Source of the DNA: an uncultured Desulfovibrio sp. | Lineage (GTDB): Bacteria > Desulfobacterota > Desulfovibrionia > Desulfovibrionales > Desulfovibrionaceae | Assembly (NCBI GenBank): GCA_900553065.1 | Contig: USBZ01000008.1 | Span: 1-49,493 of the forward strand | Direction: 5' to 3' | DNA: 49,493 nt | Shown: positions 42,880 through 49,493 of the stretch, piece after piece | Layout of the letters: every line of letters starts with the position of its first letter | How positions within the stretch are numbered: position 1 is the stretch's first letter | Position numbers and translations under genes: made by a program | The notes under the pieces: generated by a model | Told to the model about the DNA's origin: nothing | Database searches by the model: none | Seen by the model: the letters and a program-made list of their open reading frames with translations, nothing else

Positions 42880-45216
42880 TCAGGCATGCACTCTCTCTTC
42901 CATGACGACTTTCTCGGCAGGCTGAATGGCGCCTGCCACCACCATGCGATGGCACCATGCCTTGATGAGCGTGAAGGATCCGTCGTCATCGGCGGTGTAC
43001 TCCACCCAGAATGTGACGTTGCGCGGTCTCCAGGAGCCGAGAATATGGCCGTTTTCCCGGTTGAGGAACTTGGCGCCGCTCTTCTCCACGCCGCAAATGG
43101 CCGCCACCACGTCCTGTCTGAGAATGTAGCGGCGCTCCATGTCCATGCGGACCTCTTCCGGAATGTGAAGGCGTATCGGCTCCTCATCATGCCGAAAAAC
43201 GGGCTTTTCTCCAAGAAATTCCTCCAGTGCCTTTTCCTTCAGCGCGGCACGACCGGCTCTGCGGGCGGAAAGTCCGGGAACGGCAGACGCCGGAGCGGCA
43301 GAGTCCGCCGTTTGAGGAAGAATGTCGAAGAGGTGCAGGCTTTCCGTTTCCGAGGCGAAGCGGTCATGGCACATGATGCAGGAGGTGAGCACGGGAAGCG
43401 TGAATTCTCCGGCCCGTTTCTCCGCCATGGCGTCGGCCACGTCGGGCTGGGCGTTCCACACAAGACCGCCGTAACCGCAGCAGGCGCTTTCGCTGCCGGT
43501 GCGTTTTGCTTCCTCCACCCGAATGCCGGCCTTGGCGGCCAGCGAACGAACCGCCTTCTGCCAGACGTCGTCGTGGCGTGCGCCGCAGGGGTCCTGTACG
43601 TTCATGGCCTGCGGAGCCGCAGCGGCAAAGGGCTCGGGCATGAGTTCATCAAACCTGGCCCACAGCGGGGAAATCTCAGCTTCCGGCAGCGCCATGCGCA
43701 GGGCGCCCATGCAGGAAGAACAGGCCGCCAGTATTTCCGGCTTTCCGCACGCTTCCCACTGCTTTTTCAGCTCCTGCGCATGTTCGAGGAAAAGTTCTTC
43801 TCTTCCGGCCCAGTGCGCGGGAATGCCGCAGCAGGAACTCATGAGGGATACGCCGCCCGGCAGGGCGCTCCGGAGATACCGGTACATGGCAAGCACCTGA
43901 TCCCCACGCGAGGCTGCCAGCTGACAGCCCGGGAAAAACATGGTTCTGCCGTGTCCGCCCTGAGCGGCAAGCGCGGGATCTTCCAGAAGAAAGGCGCTTT
44001 CCGGACCGCTGGCCTGAGCCATGTCCTCGAGCGCGAATTCATGGGCGGAAACGGGCATGACGTCTCGTTCCACGGCGTCCTGCCTTGCCTGAAGGCAGAG
44101 ATCTGCCATGGAGAAATGTTCGGGACAGATGACCTCGCACTGACCGCACAGGGCACAGCCGTTCATGATGACGTTGGCCGTGCGGGTACCGCGTACCACG
44201 GAAGCGTTGTTGTAGAGCTTGCGGGCGTAAACGCGGGGAAATTCCTTGTATTTCTGCAGGAAGGGGCATTCCTTCACGCACTGCATGCAGGAGCAGCGGA
44301 TGCAGCGGTCGGCTTCCTTTCGGGCTTCCTCCGCCGTATAGATTTCGCCGGAAGGAATCACCCGGGCCAGAGGCGCAATGCCTTCCAGCGGCGTATGCAG
44401 GCGATTTTCCCGGTTTTCCCCTTCGCGGGCCGCCACGAGGGAAACGCCCGTCATGATGCGCTGAAGCGTGATGCCGGCCCGGCGTCCTTCACCGGCCTGT
44501 GCGGAGGATGGAGCATACGTCGCGCCCGTGGGGGTGCGGTTCAGCCATCCGCCGCAGCAGATGTTGTCCTTCCAGAGCAGGGTGGCGGCGTCAATGTCGT
44601 CTTTCTTGGGAGCGAACGCGCAGGAAGAGGCGTCCACGAAGACGGCGGCACACTCGACCGAGCACTTCTGCAGAAGCGCTTCATCGAGGGCTGCCTGAAC
44701 AAAGCGCACATGAAATTTTTCCAGAGCATTCAGCTCTTTGGTGAGGGCTGCCCGATCCAGCGAGGGAAAGGCGGCGAGCAGGGCGCTCTCCCGTTCTCCT
44801 TCATGATGAACGGTAACGGCAAAGCCCTTGTGGGAAATATCGAAGGCGGCAACAAGACCGGCCAGTCCCGCGCCTATCACGGCGAGCGTCTGTCCCTTCG
44901 GAGGGCGGATGAGCGGCTTGGTCTGGACGGGCACGTTCTTCATGCAGAATTTTTCCAGCGCCGAAACCGCCAGACCTCCGCCGAGATCCCGTCTGAGGCA
45001 GGCGTTCTCGCAGGGATGATCGCATACGGCGGTCATGATGCCGGGCAGGGGGAGGTGCCGTTCCAGAAGCTTGCGGGCATCGCGCCCCTTGTCAGCGGCA
45101 AGACATTCAAGAAAGGCCCGCACATCCATGTCCAGCGGACATGCCGTGCGGCAGCGCGGAGCGGACTCCTGCGTGCAATGGGATTCTATGGCATGAAGTT
45201 GGCTTTGTTCCAGCAC
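42880..45216 (-). CDS. Flavin/Fe-S/CCG-domain fusion oxidoreductase
   Basis: A 778-residue multidomain protein. An N-terminal domain with a cysteine set like glutamate synthase small subunit (CRTACPLDMDVRAFLECL, HPCENACLRRDL) is followed by a FAD-type GAGLAGLVAAFDIS loop (about residues 111-124). A ferredoxin-like region has CIRCSCMQCVKEC and CALCGQCEVICP. Two CCG domains of HdrB/glycolate-oxidase type follow (PGCQLAASRG with SCCGIP, and DPCGARHDD with CCGYGG). A C-terminal domain of about 110 residues is unrecognised. The GltD-like second NAD-binding loop (GGG-type) is not seen, so the flavin part appears shortened. Start is GTG 45216 with GAGG 7 bases upstream. It may take electrons from the Mop enzyme to a thiol or menaquinone acceptor; position corresponds to DVU_1558. 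Confidence 0.9.
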   Translation of the reverse strand: MLEQSQLHAIESHCTQESAPRCRTACPLDMDVRAFLECLAADKGRDARKLLERHLPLPGIMTAVCDHPCENACLRRDLGGGLAVSALEKFCMKNVPVQTKPLIRPPKGQTLAVIGAGLAGLVAAFDISHKGFAVTVHHEGERESALLAAFPSLDRAALTKELNALEKFHVRFVQAALDEALLQKCSVECAAVFVDASSCAFAPKKDDIDAATLLWKDNICCGGWLNRTPTGATYAPSSAQAGEGRRAGITLQRIMTGVSLVAAREGENRENRLHTPLEGIAPLARVIPSGEIYTAEEARKEADRCIRCSCMQCVKECPFLQKYKEFPRVYARKLYNNASVVRGTRTANVIMNGCALCGQCEVICPEHFSMADLCLQARQDAVERDVMPVSAHEFALEDMAQASGPESAFLLEDPALAAQGGHGRTMFFPGCQLAASRGDQVLAMYRYLRSALPGGVSLMSSCCGIPAHWAGREELFLEHAQELKKQWEACGKPEILAACSSCMGALRMALPEAEISPLWARFDELMPEPFAAAAPQAMNVQDPCGARHDDVWQKAVRSLAAKAGIRVEEAKRTGSESACCGYGGLVWNAQPDVADAMAEKRAGEFTLPVLTSCIMCHDRFASETESLHLFDILPQTADSAAPASAVPGLSARRAGRAALKEKALEEFLGEKPVFRHDEEPIRLHIPEEVRMDMERRYILRQDVVAAICGVEKSGAKFLNRENGHILGSWRPRNVTFWVEYTADDDGSFTLIKAWCHRMVVAGAIQPAEKVVMEERVHA

Positions 45217-45271
45217 GGCGGCACCTCGAAAAAGAAAAGACGGCCCGAAGGAGAGATTCGGGCAGAAAGGC

Positions 45272-45305
45272 GGGGCCGGAGAAGCTTCTGAAACTTTCCG
45301 GCCCC
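45272..45305. repeat. Hairpin after the mop gene
   Basis: GGGGCCGGA (45272-45280) pairs perfectly with TCCGGCCCC (45297-45305), 16-base loop, 13 bases beyond the mop stop. It lacks a T-run, so it may attenuate or protect rather than terminate. A second smaller hairpin (GCCCGAA with TTCGGGC, 45243-45263) lies between it and the next gene. Confidence 0.5.
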
Positions 45306-45317
45306 GGTTGAATCAGG

Positions 45318-48056
45318 TTACTTCGCGGCCTTTTCCTTCAGAGCTGCCAGCACCTTTTCAGGATAGGCGGGCAGATGCGTGATGCGGACGCCGCAGGCAT
45401 TGTAGATGGCGTTGATGATGGCCGGATGCGGACCGCACAGCGGAATTTCACCCGTGCCGGAAGCGCCGAACGGACCGTCGGGACGCTTGCTTTCCACATA
45501 GATGATCTCCATGTTGTCCGGAATGTCCTTGGGATAGGGGATACCGGCGCCGAGCATGGTGCTGTGTTTCTTGATGTCCTCGTAGTCTTCGGACAGCGCA
45601 AGGCCGATGCCCTGGGCGAGACCGCCCCAGATCTGGCCGTCGGTGATGAGCTTGTTCACCACGGTGCCGATGTCGGCGACCATGGTCATCTTCTCCACCT
45701 TGGTCTTGCCGGTGGCGAGTTCCACGGCGACTTCCGCCATGAACAGGCCGTACATGTAGCAGGCGAAGGGATCGCCTTGGCAGTTTTCACCGCAGCCCTG
45801 CACGGGAGCGGTCCACTTGCCGTCCTGATGCACGTCGCGACCTTCGGCCTTCATTTCCTCATAGGTGTAGAAGCCGCCTTCGGGCTTGCGCATGGCTTCG
45901 ATGAGCTGTTCGCAGGCCACCCGGATGGCGTTGCCGGTCATCACCTGAGAGCGGGAACCACCGGCGGGACCGGAGTTCGGGGTCTTGCTGGTGTCGTTCA
46001 GCACGAGACGGATGTCGTCCACCTTGATGCCCAGCGGACGCAGGGCTTCATGAGCGGTGCACTGCGCGCCGGAGTCCGCGCCCTGACCGTGATCTTCCCA
46101 CGAGCAGCCGATGGTTACGGTGCCGTCGGGGTTGAGTTCCGCCCAGGCTTCGGAGGAGTCGGGGCCGTCGAGACCGGCGCCGTACACGGCAAGGGCGAGA
46201 CCCACACCGCGCTTGACCTCGTCCGTGGATTCTTCCTTCACGCGCTTCTTGGCGGCTTCGTAGAGCGGGCGCAGCTTGTCGAACATTTCGGGCAGGCTCA
46301 GCACTTCGGGCTTCTGACCGGTGGGCGTGGTGTCGCCTTCGCGATAGCAGTTGGCAAGGCGCAGATCGAAGGGATCCATGCCCAGCTTTTCCGCCAGCTC
46401 GTCCATGAGCACTTCGGAGGGGAATTCCGCTTCGGGACCGCCGTAACCGCGGAAGGCCGCGCCCCAGGCGTGGTTGGTGGCCACGGTGCGGCCGTCACCA
46501 CGGATGTTGGGGATGCCGTAACCGGCGCCGATGAACTGGGCGCCGCGCAGGGTCAGCAGGTCGCCGAATTCGGAGTACGGGCCGTGGTCGCAGGTCCAGT
46601 CGGTCTCCATGGCCACGATCTTGCCGGTCTTCTTGTTGGCGGCCATGCGCACCTTGGTCCAGAAAGGCGAACGCTTGCCGGTGTACTGCTGTTGCTGCTG
46701 GTAGTTGTAGCGCAGGTGGCAGGGACGGCCGGTGGCCAGCACGGCCACGCCGATGAGGGCTTCCATGGTGGGGCTGAACTTGTAGCCGAAGGTGCCGCCG
46801 GTGGTGTTCTGCACCATGACGAGATCCTTGGGGAATTCCAGACCGAGACCGGGAGCGATCATGAGAGCGTGCAGATGCAGGCCGATGGACTTGGAGTGGA
46901 TGACCACCTGTCCGTTGTCGTTGATGTAGCCGTAGCCGACGTCGGGTTCGATGTTGAGGTGAGGCTGACGCTGGGTGTAGAAGCTGTCTTCCACCACGAC
47001 GTTTTCGGGATCGGCAAAGAAGGGCGCGGTGTCCTCACCCTTTTCGATATGGGGTTCGTAGTAGATGTTCGGGGTGCCGGGATGGATCTCGATGGCGTCG
47101 GGAGCCATGGCCGAGGGAGCATCCATGTATTCGGGCAGAAGCTCGAGATCGAACTTCACCTTTTCGGCGGCCGCACGGGCATGGCATTCGGTGTCGGCGC
47201 ATACGATGGCCAGCGCGTCACCGTACTGGAACACCTTGGTATCGTTGAGGATGGGACGATCCCAGCCGTCGCCCTTGTTGTCGGGGAAGGTGATGAGACC
47301 GGTGATGCGGTTCTTGCCCTTGACGTCCTTGTGGGTGAGCACGCGGAACACGCCGGGCATCTTTTCGGCTTCGGAGGTGTCGATGCCCTTGATGTTGGCA
47401 TGGGAAACCTTGGCCTGAGCCAGAGCCAGATGCAGGGTGTTCGCAGGCATGTGGACGGTGGCGTCGGCGCCGAATTCGGCGGTGCCGGTCACCTTGGCCA
47501 CGGCGCTCGGACGAGGCTTGGTGGAGCCGAGATGATGACCTTCGGCAGGTTCCTTGTAGCGGATTTCCTCGATGTCCTTTTCGCCGCGCATGACGGCGGC
47601 GGCATCCATGACGGCGTTGATGATCGGAATGTAGCCGGTGCAGCGGCAGACGTTGCGGTTCTTCTGGAACCATTCACGCACTTCGTCTCTGGTGGGAGCA
47701 GGATTTTCCTGCAGGAGAGCGTAGGCCGCGATGATGAAGCCGGGAGTACAGAAGCCGCACTGGGCTGCCCCGTGGAAGATCCACGCTTCCTGCAGCGGAT
47801 GGAGATGATCGGCCGTACCGATGCCTTCCAGCGTGATGATGGTGGCATCATCGGGAACGCGTTTCATCTTCAGCACGCAGGTGCGGGTCAGCTTGCCGTT
47901 GAGAATGACGCTGCAGGCGCCGCAATGGCCCTTTTCGCAGCCGAGTTTCACGCTGGTAAGCTGCAGCTGGTCGCGCAGGACGTTGGCAAGCGAGTCTTCC
48001 GCATTGACAATCACCTGACGACGGATGCCGTTGACAAGAAGGGTTTTCATGAACAT
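45318..48056 (-). CDS. mop: Aldehyde oxidoreductase, Mop-type molybdenum hydroxylase
   Basis: A 912-residue xanthine-oxidase-family enzyme that oxidises aldehydes to carboxylic acids. Two 2Fe-2S sites have cysteines at 40, 45, 48, 60 and at 100, 103, 137 and 139, the same numbers as in the structurally known D. gigas enzyme, which supports the start at 48056 (AAGGAG 6 bases upstream). The molybdenum part has TTGGTFGYKFSPTME, AAFRGYGGPEAEFP and the catalytic glutamate in GTGEIPL (E870; D. gigas E869). No flavin domain is present, as in D. gigas Mop. It sits second in the locus, after the MoeA-like gene. Confidence 0.97.
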   Translation of the reverse strand: MFMKTLLVNGIRRQVIVNAEDSLANVLRDQLQLTSVKLGCEKGHCGACSVILNGKLTRTCVLKMKRVPDDATIITLEGIGTADHLHPLQEAWIFHGAAQCGFCTPGFIIAAYALLQENPAPTRDEVREWFQKNRNVCRCTGYIPIINAVMDAAAVMRGEKDIEEIRYKEPAEGHHLGSTKPRPSAVAKVTGTAEFGADATVHMPANTLHLALAQAKVSHANIKGIDTSEAEKMPGVFRVLTHKDVKGKNRITGLITFPDNKGDGWDRPILNDTKVFQYGDALAIVCADTECHARAAAEKVKFDLELLPEYMDAPSAMAPDAIEIHPGTPNIYYEPHIEKGEDTAPFFADPENVVVEDSFYTQRQPHLNIEPDVGYGYINDNGQVVIHSKSIGLHLHALMIAPGLGLEFPKDLVMVQNTTGGTFGYKFSPTMEALIGVAVLATGRPCHLRYNYQQQQQYTGKRSPFWTKVRMAANKKTGKIVAMETDWTCDHGPYSEFGDLLTLRGAQFIGAGYGIPNIRGDGRTVATNHAWGAAFRGYGGPEAEFPSEVLMDELAEKLGMDPFDLRLANCYREGDTTPTGQKPEVLSLPEMFDKLRPLYEAAKKRVKEESTDEVKRGVGLALAVYGAGLDGPDSSEAWAELNPDGTVTIGCSWEDHGQGADSGAQCTAHEALRPLGIKVDDIRLVLNDTSKTPNSGPAGGSRSQVMTGNAIRVACEQLIEAMRKPEGGFYTYEEMKAEGRDVHQDGKWTAPVQGCGENCQGDPFACYMYGLFMAEVAVELATGKTKVEKMTMVADIGTVVNKLITDGQIWGGLAQGIGLALSEDYEDIKKHSTMLGAGIPYPKDIPDNMEIIYVESKRPDGPFGASGTGEIPLCGPHPAIINAIYNACGVRITHLPAYPEKVLAALKEKAAK

Positions 48057-48109
48057 GGGCAGCTCCTTGTAAGAGGAATCCAGAGGAAGGGCGGCCGCGT
48101 GAGCGGAAC

Positions 48110-48123
48110 GCCCGAATTCGGGC
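48110..48123. repeat. Short perfect palindrome before mop
   Basis: GCCCGAATTCGGGC (48110-48123) lies in the gap between the molybdopterin-binding gene and mop, 54 bases upstream of the mop start. It is preceded by GCGGCCGC. It may be a processing or attenuation hairpin. Confidence 0.45.
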
Positions 48124-48136
48124 CGATTCGGGAAGA

Positions 48137-49168
48137 TCAGTTTTTACCGAAGGCGCAGTTCGGGTAGCGGCATTCGCCGCAGCCGGCGCAGAAGCCTCCG
48201 TGGCCGAGGGCCGCAATGTCTTCCCGGGTGACGGGAATACCGGCCAGAATGCGCGGCACCACAAGATCGAAGATGCTCGCTCTGTGGTACATGACGCAGC
48301 CGGGAAGTCCCAGTACCGGAATATTGTCGATGTGGGCCAGAAGGAACATGGCTCCCGGGAAGGTGGGAGCGCCGTAGGTGACCACCTTGCCGCCCGCGGC
48401 GCGGATGGCGGCAGGCGTGCGGTCGTCGGGATCTACGGACATGCCGCCGGTGCAGACCACCATGTCGGCGCCCTGCGCGAGGAAGTCGCGTATGCGCTGA
48501 ACGGTCATCTCGATGGAGTCGTCGGAGAAGGTCTGTCCGAGGATGGAGCTTCCGAGGCTTTCGAATTTCTGGCGGATCACGGGACCGAAGGCGTCCTTGA
48601 TGCGTCCGGAATAAACCTCATTACCCGTGGTGACCACGCCCACACGGAAGGGGCGGAAGGGCAGAACCTCGATGACGGGGCTATCGACGGTGTTTTCCAG
48701 CCGTGAAATTTTTTCTTCTTCAATGAGCAGGGGAATGATGCGCGTGCCGCCCACGGGCTGACCTTCGCGCACTTCCTGCATGGTGTGCAGCGTGGCGAGG
48801 GCGATTTCGTCGCAGGCGTTCACTCTGGCAAGGGCGGACACGTCCACGCGCAGAAGGCCGTGCGTTGCGGCAAGAAAGTTGATGCGGCCTTCCTTGATGT
48901 CGGAAAATTTGATGTTTTGTCCGGTCACGGCGCGGGCGATGCGTACGGCGGCGTCGTTTTCATGGAGCTGGCCGGGCTGCGGCTCGTAGACGTAAAGATT
49001 TTCCTTGCCCACGCTGAGGAGAACGGGAATGTCTTCTTCCCGAACGACGTGTCCTTTGCGGAACACCGGACCTTTCTGAACGCCCGGCTCGATGCGGGTG
49101 ATATCGTGACAGAGAACCGTGCCTACGGCCTGGGCAACGGGAATGGTGGACATGGAAATTTTGGACAT
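48137..49168 (-). CDS. Molybdopterin-binding MoeA/CinA-like protein with C-terminal cysteine cluster
   Basis: A 343-residue protein with a MoCF_biosynth (MogA/MoeA) domain: VGVVTTGNEVYSGRIKDAFGPVIRQ and GADMVVCTGGMSVDPDDRTPAAIR. The N-terminal half lacks the full MoeA layout and resembles a short MoeA N-terminal domain. The last 20 residues contain four cysteines (C327, C330, C333, C338; FCAGCGECRYPNC), which could bind a 4Fe-4S cluster or zinc and is not part of ordinary MoeA. It is first in the Mop locus, behind the riboswitch-like leader. The start at 49168 (GCGAGC about 8 bases upstream) or 49153 is possible. A role in cofactor insertion or sensing is inferred. Confidence 0.9.
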   Translation of the reverse strand: MSKISMSTIPVAQAVGTVLCHDITRIEPGVQKGPVFRKGHVVREEDIPVLLSVGKENLYVYEPQPGQLHENDAAVRIARAVTGQNIKFSDIKEGRINFLAATHGLLRVDVSALARVNACDEIALATLHTMQEVREGQPVGGTRIIPLLIEEEKISRLENTVDSPVIEVLPFRPFRVGVVTTGNEVYSGRIKDAFGPVIRQKFESLGSSILGQTFSDDSIEMTVQRIRDFLAQGADMVVCTGGMSVDPDDRTPAAIRAAGGKVVTYGAPTFPGAMFLLAHIDNIPVLGLPGCVMYHRASIFDLVVPRILAGIPVTREDIAALGHGGFCAGCGECRYPNCAFGKN

Positions 49169-49261
49169 ATGCACGCTCGCCGATGAAAAGAGACACTTCA
49201 TGATCATGAAATGGCATTGCAGCCACAGGGGCGGCAGTACGCATCTCATGCGTTCACTTTC

Positions 49262-49340
49262 GTTTTCTTTCCATGCCGGAGCATTGAGGAGGCAAGGCCG
49301 TTTCCCGCCTTACCCTGTGAGCCGTAAAAGCCCAGGTCTG
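49262..49340 (-). ncRNA. Candidate Moco (molybdenum cofactor) riboswitch leader
   Basis: Conserved-looking pieces of the Moco RNA motif occur in order on the minus strand: ACCTGGGC, then GGCTCACAGGG, AAGGC, GCCTCC, and finally CGGCATGGAAAG (49267-49278). P2 can form from TGGGC (49330-49334) with GCTCA (49318-49322). A second hairpin, AAGGC (49307-49311) with GCCTT (49294-49298), is capped by a GAAA tetraloop (49301-49304), the GNRA loop expected of the motif. ATGC with GCAT (49273-49284) can form a third small stem. It lies between a good promoter and a molybdopterin gene. A variant (tungsten-cofactor type) is possible. I compared it only with the family pattern I remember. Confidence 0.6.
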
Positions 49341-49372
49341 TCTGCGTGGACGGTGCTTTAGCAGAGACAGAC
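49336..49372. repeat. Hairpin at the 5' end of the Mop leader
   Basis: GTCTGTCTGC (49336-49345) pairs with GCAGAGACAGAC (49361-49372) with a 2-base bulge. It overlaps the 5' edge of the riboswitch-like element by a few bases, and could compete with its closing stem or act as an alternative. Confidence 0.65.
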
Positions 49373-49388
49373 TCGAAAACTTTATTTA

Positions 49389-49417
49389 AGCATATTGAAA
49401 TAGAAAATTTTCGTCAA
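49389..49417 (-). promoter_or_regulatory. Promoter of the Mop locus
   Basis: On the minus strand TTGACG (49412-49417), a 17-base spacer and TATGCT (49389-49394) form a near-consensus sigma-70 promoter in an AT-rich stretch (49382-49493). It lies about 50-60 bases before the riboswitch-like core, a spacing that allows the leader RNA to be made. Confidence 0.72.
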
Positions 49418-49493
49418 GGTATACGAGAAAAATTAATGATAGTTTTTTAGGAATATCAAAAACGGACTTGAAATTTAAATCACAATATCGTCC

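Noticed and set aside
42886..45291. An 801-residue open frame on the plus strand over the fusion oxidoreductase.
   Set aside because: Antisense shadow with composition rich in His, Gly and Arg; the minus-strand gene has Fe-S and CCG motifs.
45375..48167. A 930-residue open frame on the plus strand over mop.
   Set aside because: It is the antisense shadow of a GC-rich gene, has no family match and conflicts with the clear mop gene.
1..49493. Search by eye for CRISPR arrays, insertion sequences, integrases and phage genes.
   Set aside because: No regularly spaced direct repeats, transposase-like proteins or phage structural genes were seen.

Overview
The window looks like a chromosomal segment of a sulfate- or sulfite-reducing delta-type anaerobe, most likely a member of the Desulfovibrionaceae. 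The support is gene content: a gene set that matches, in order, the Desulfovibrio vulgaris DVU_1551 to DVU_1559 block around a Desulfovibrio-type Mop aldehyde oxidoreductase, plus rubrerythrin, TAXI-TRAP and TSUP transporters and an orphan hypC. The DNA is GC-rich, with normal Shine-Dalgarno sites and many stem-plus-T terminators. I see no insertion sequence, phage, integrase or CRISPR array.

Layout. 1-2000: two tandem, nearly equal TSUP transporter genes (minus), each behind a copy of the same promoter block. 2000-7260: rubrerythrin (minus), then a plus-strand run of YigZ/IMPACT protein, asparaginase, cyclophilin, membrane-anchored glutaredoxin and a large envelope protein of unknown function. 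7700-12060: a TAXI-type TRAP transporter operon (minus) whose fused permease is interrupted by an in-frame TAG, with a divergent ArsR-family regulator that has a palindrome over its own promoter. 12900-17300: sirtuin and a SWIM/SNF2 helicase. 17300-21360: peptide-type solute-binding protein and the (p)ppGpp synthetase/hydrolase. 21500-26680: metallophosphoesterase, iron-sulfur flavoprotein, an operon of two esterases plus an ATP-grasp enzyme, and tRNA-Leu(CAG). 27060-31200: the MlaE-F-D-C-A lipid transport operon followed by gpt. 31290-36480: hypC, a large AsmA-like protein and a polytopic membrane protein.

36570-49420 is the most interesting part: a ten-gene minus-strand locus. A TTGACG-N17-TATGCT promoter leads into a leader that resembles the molybdenum-cofactor (Moco) riboswitch. 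After it come a molybdopterin-binding MoeA/CinA-like protein with a C-terminal cysteine cluster, the Mop molybdenum hydroxylase, a flavin/Fe-S/CCG-domain fusion oxidoreductase, a two-CxxC small protein, a methyltransferase, a C-GCAxxG-C-C protein, a radical SAM enzyme, a short adenylating (CoA-ligase-like) enzyme, XdhC, and a MobA-like nucleotidyltransferase fused to an HD domain. Overlapping or nearly abutting start and stop codons couple the middle genes. The nucleotidyltransferase and XdhC have obvious roles in making and sulfurating the cofactor. The radical SAM, adenylating, methyltransferase and C-GCAxxG-C-C proteins do not have known roles, and together they suggest an undescribed cofactor- or protein-modification pathway dedicated to this hydroxylase.

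All calls rest on reading the sequence and knowledge of families; no search, alignment or folding program was run.
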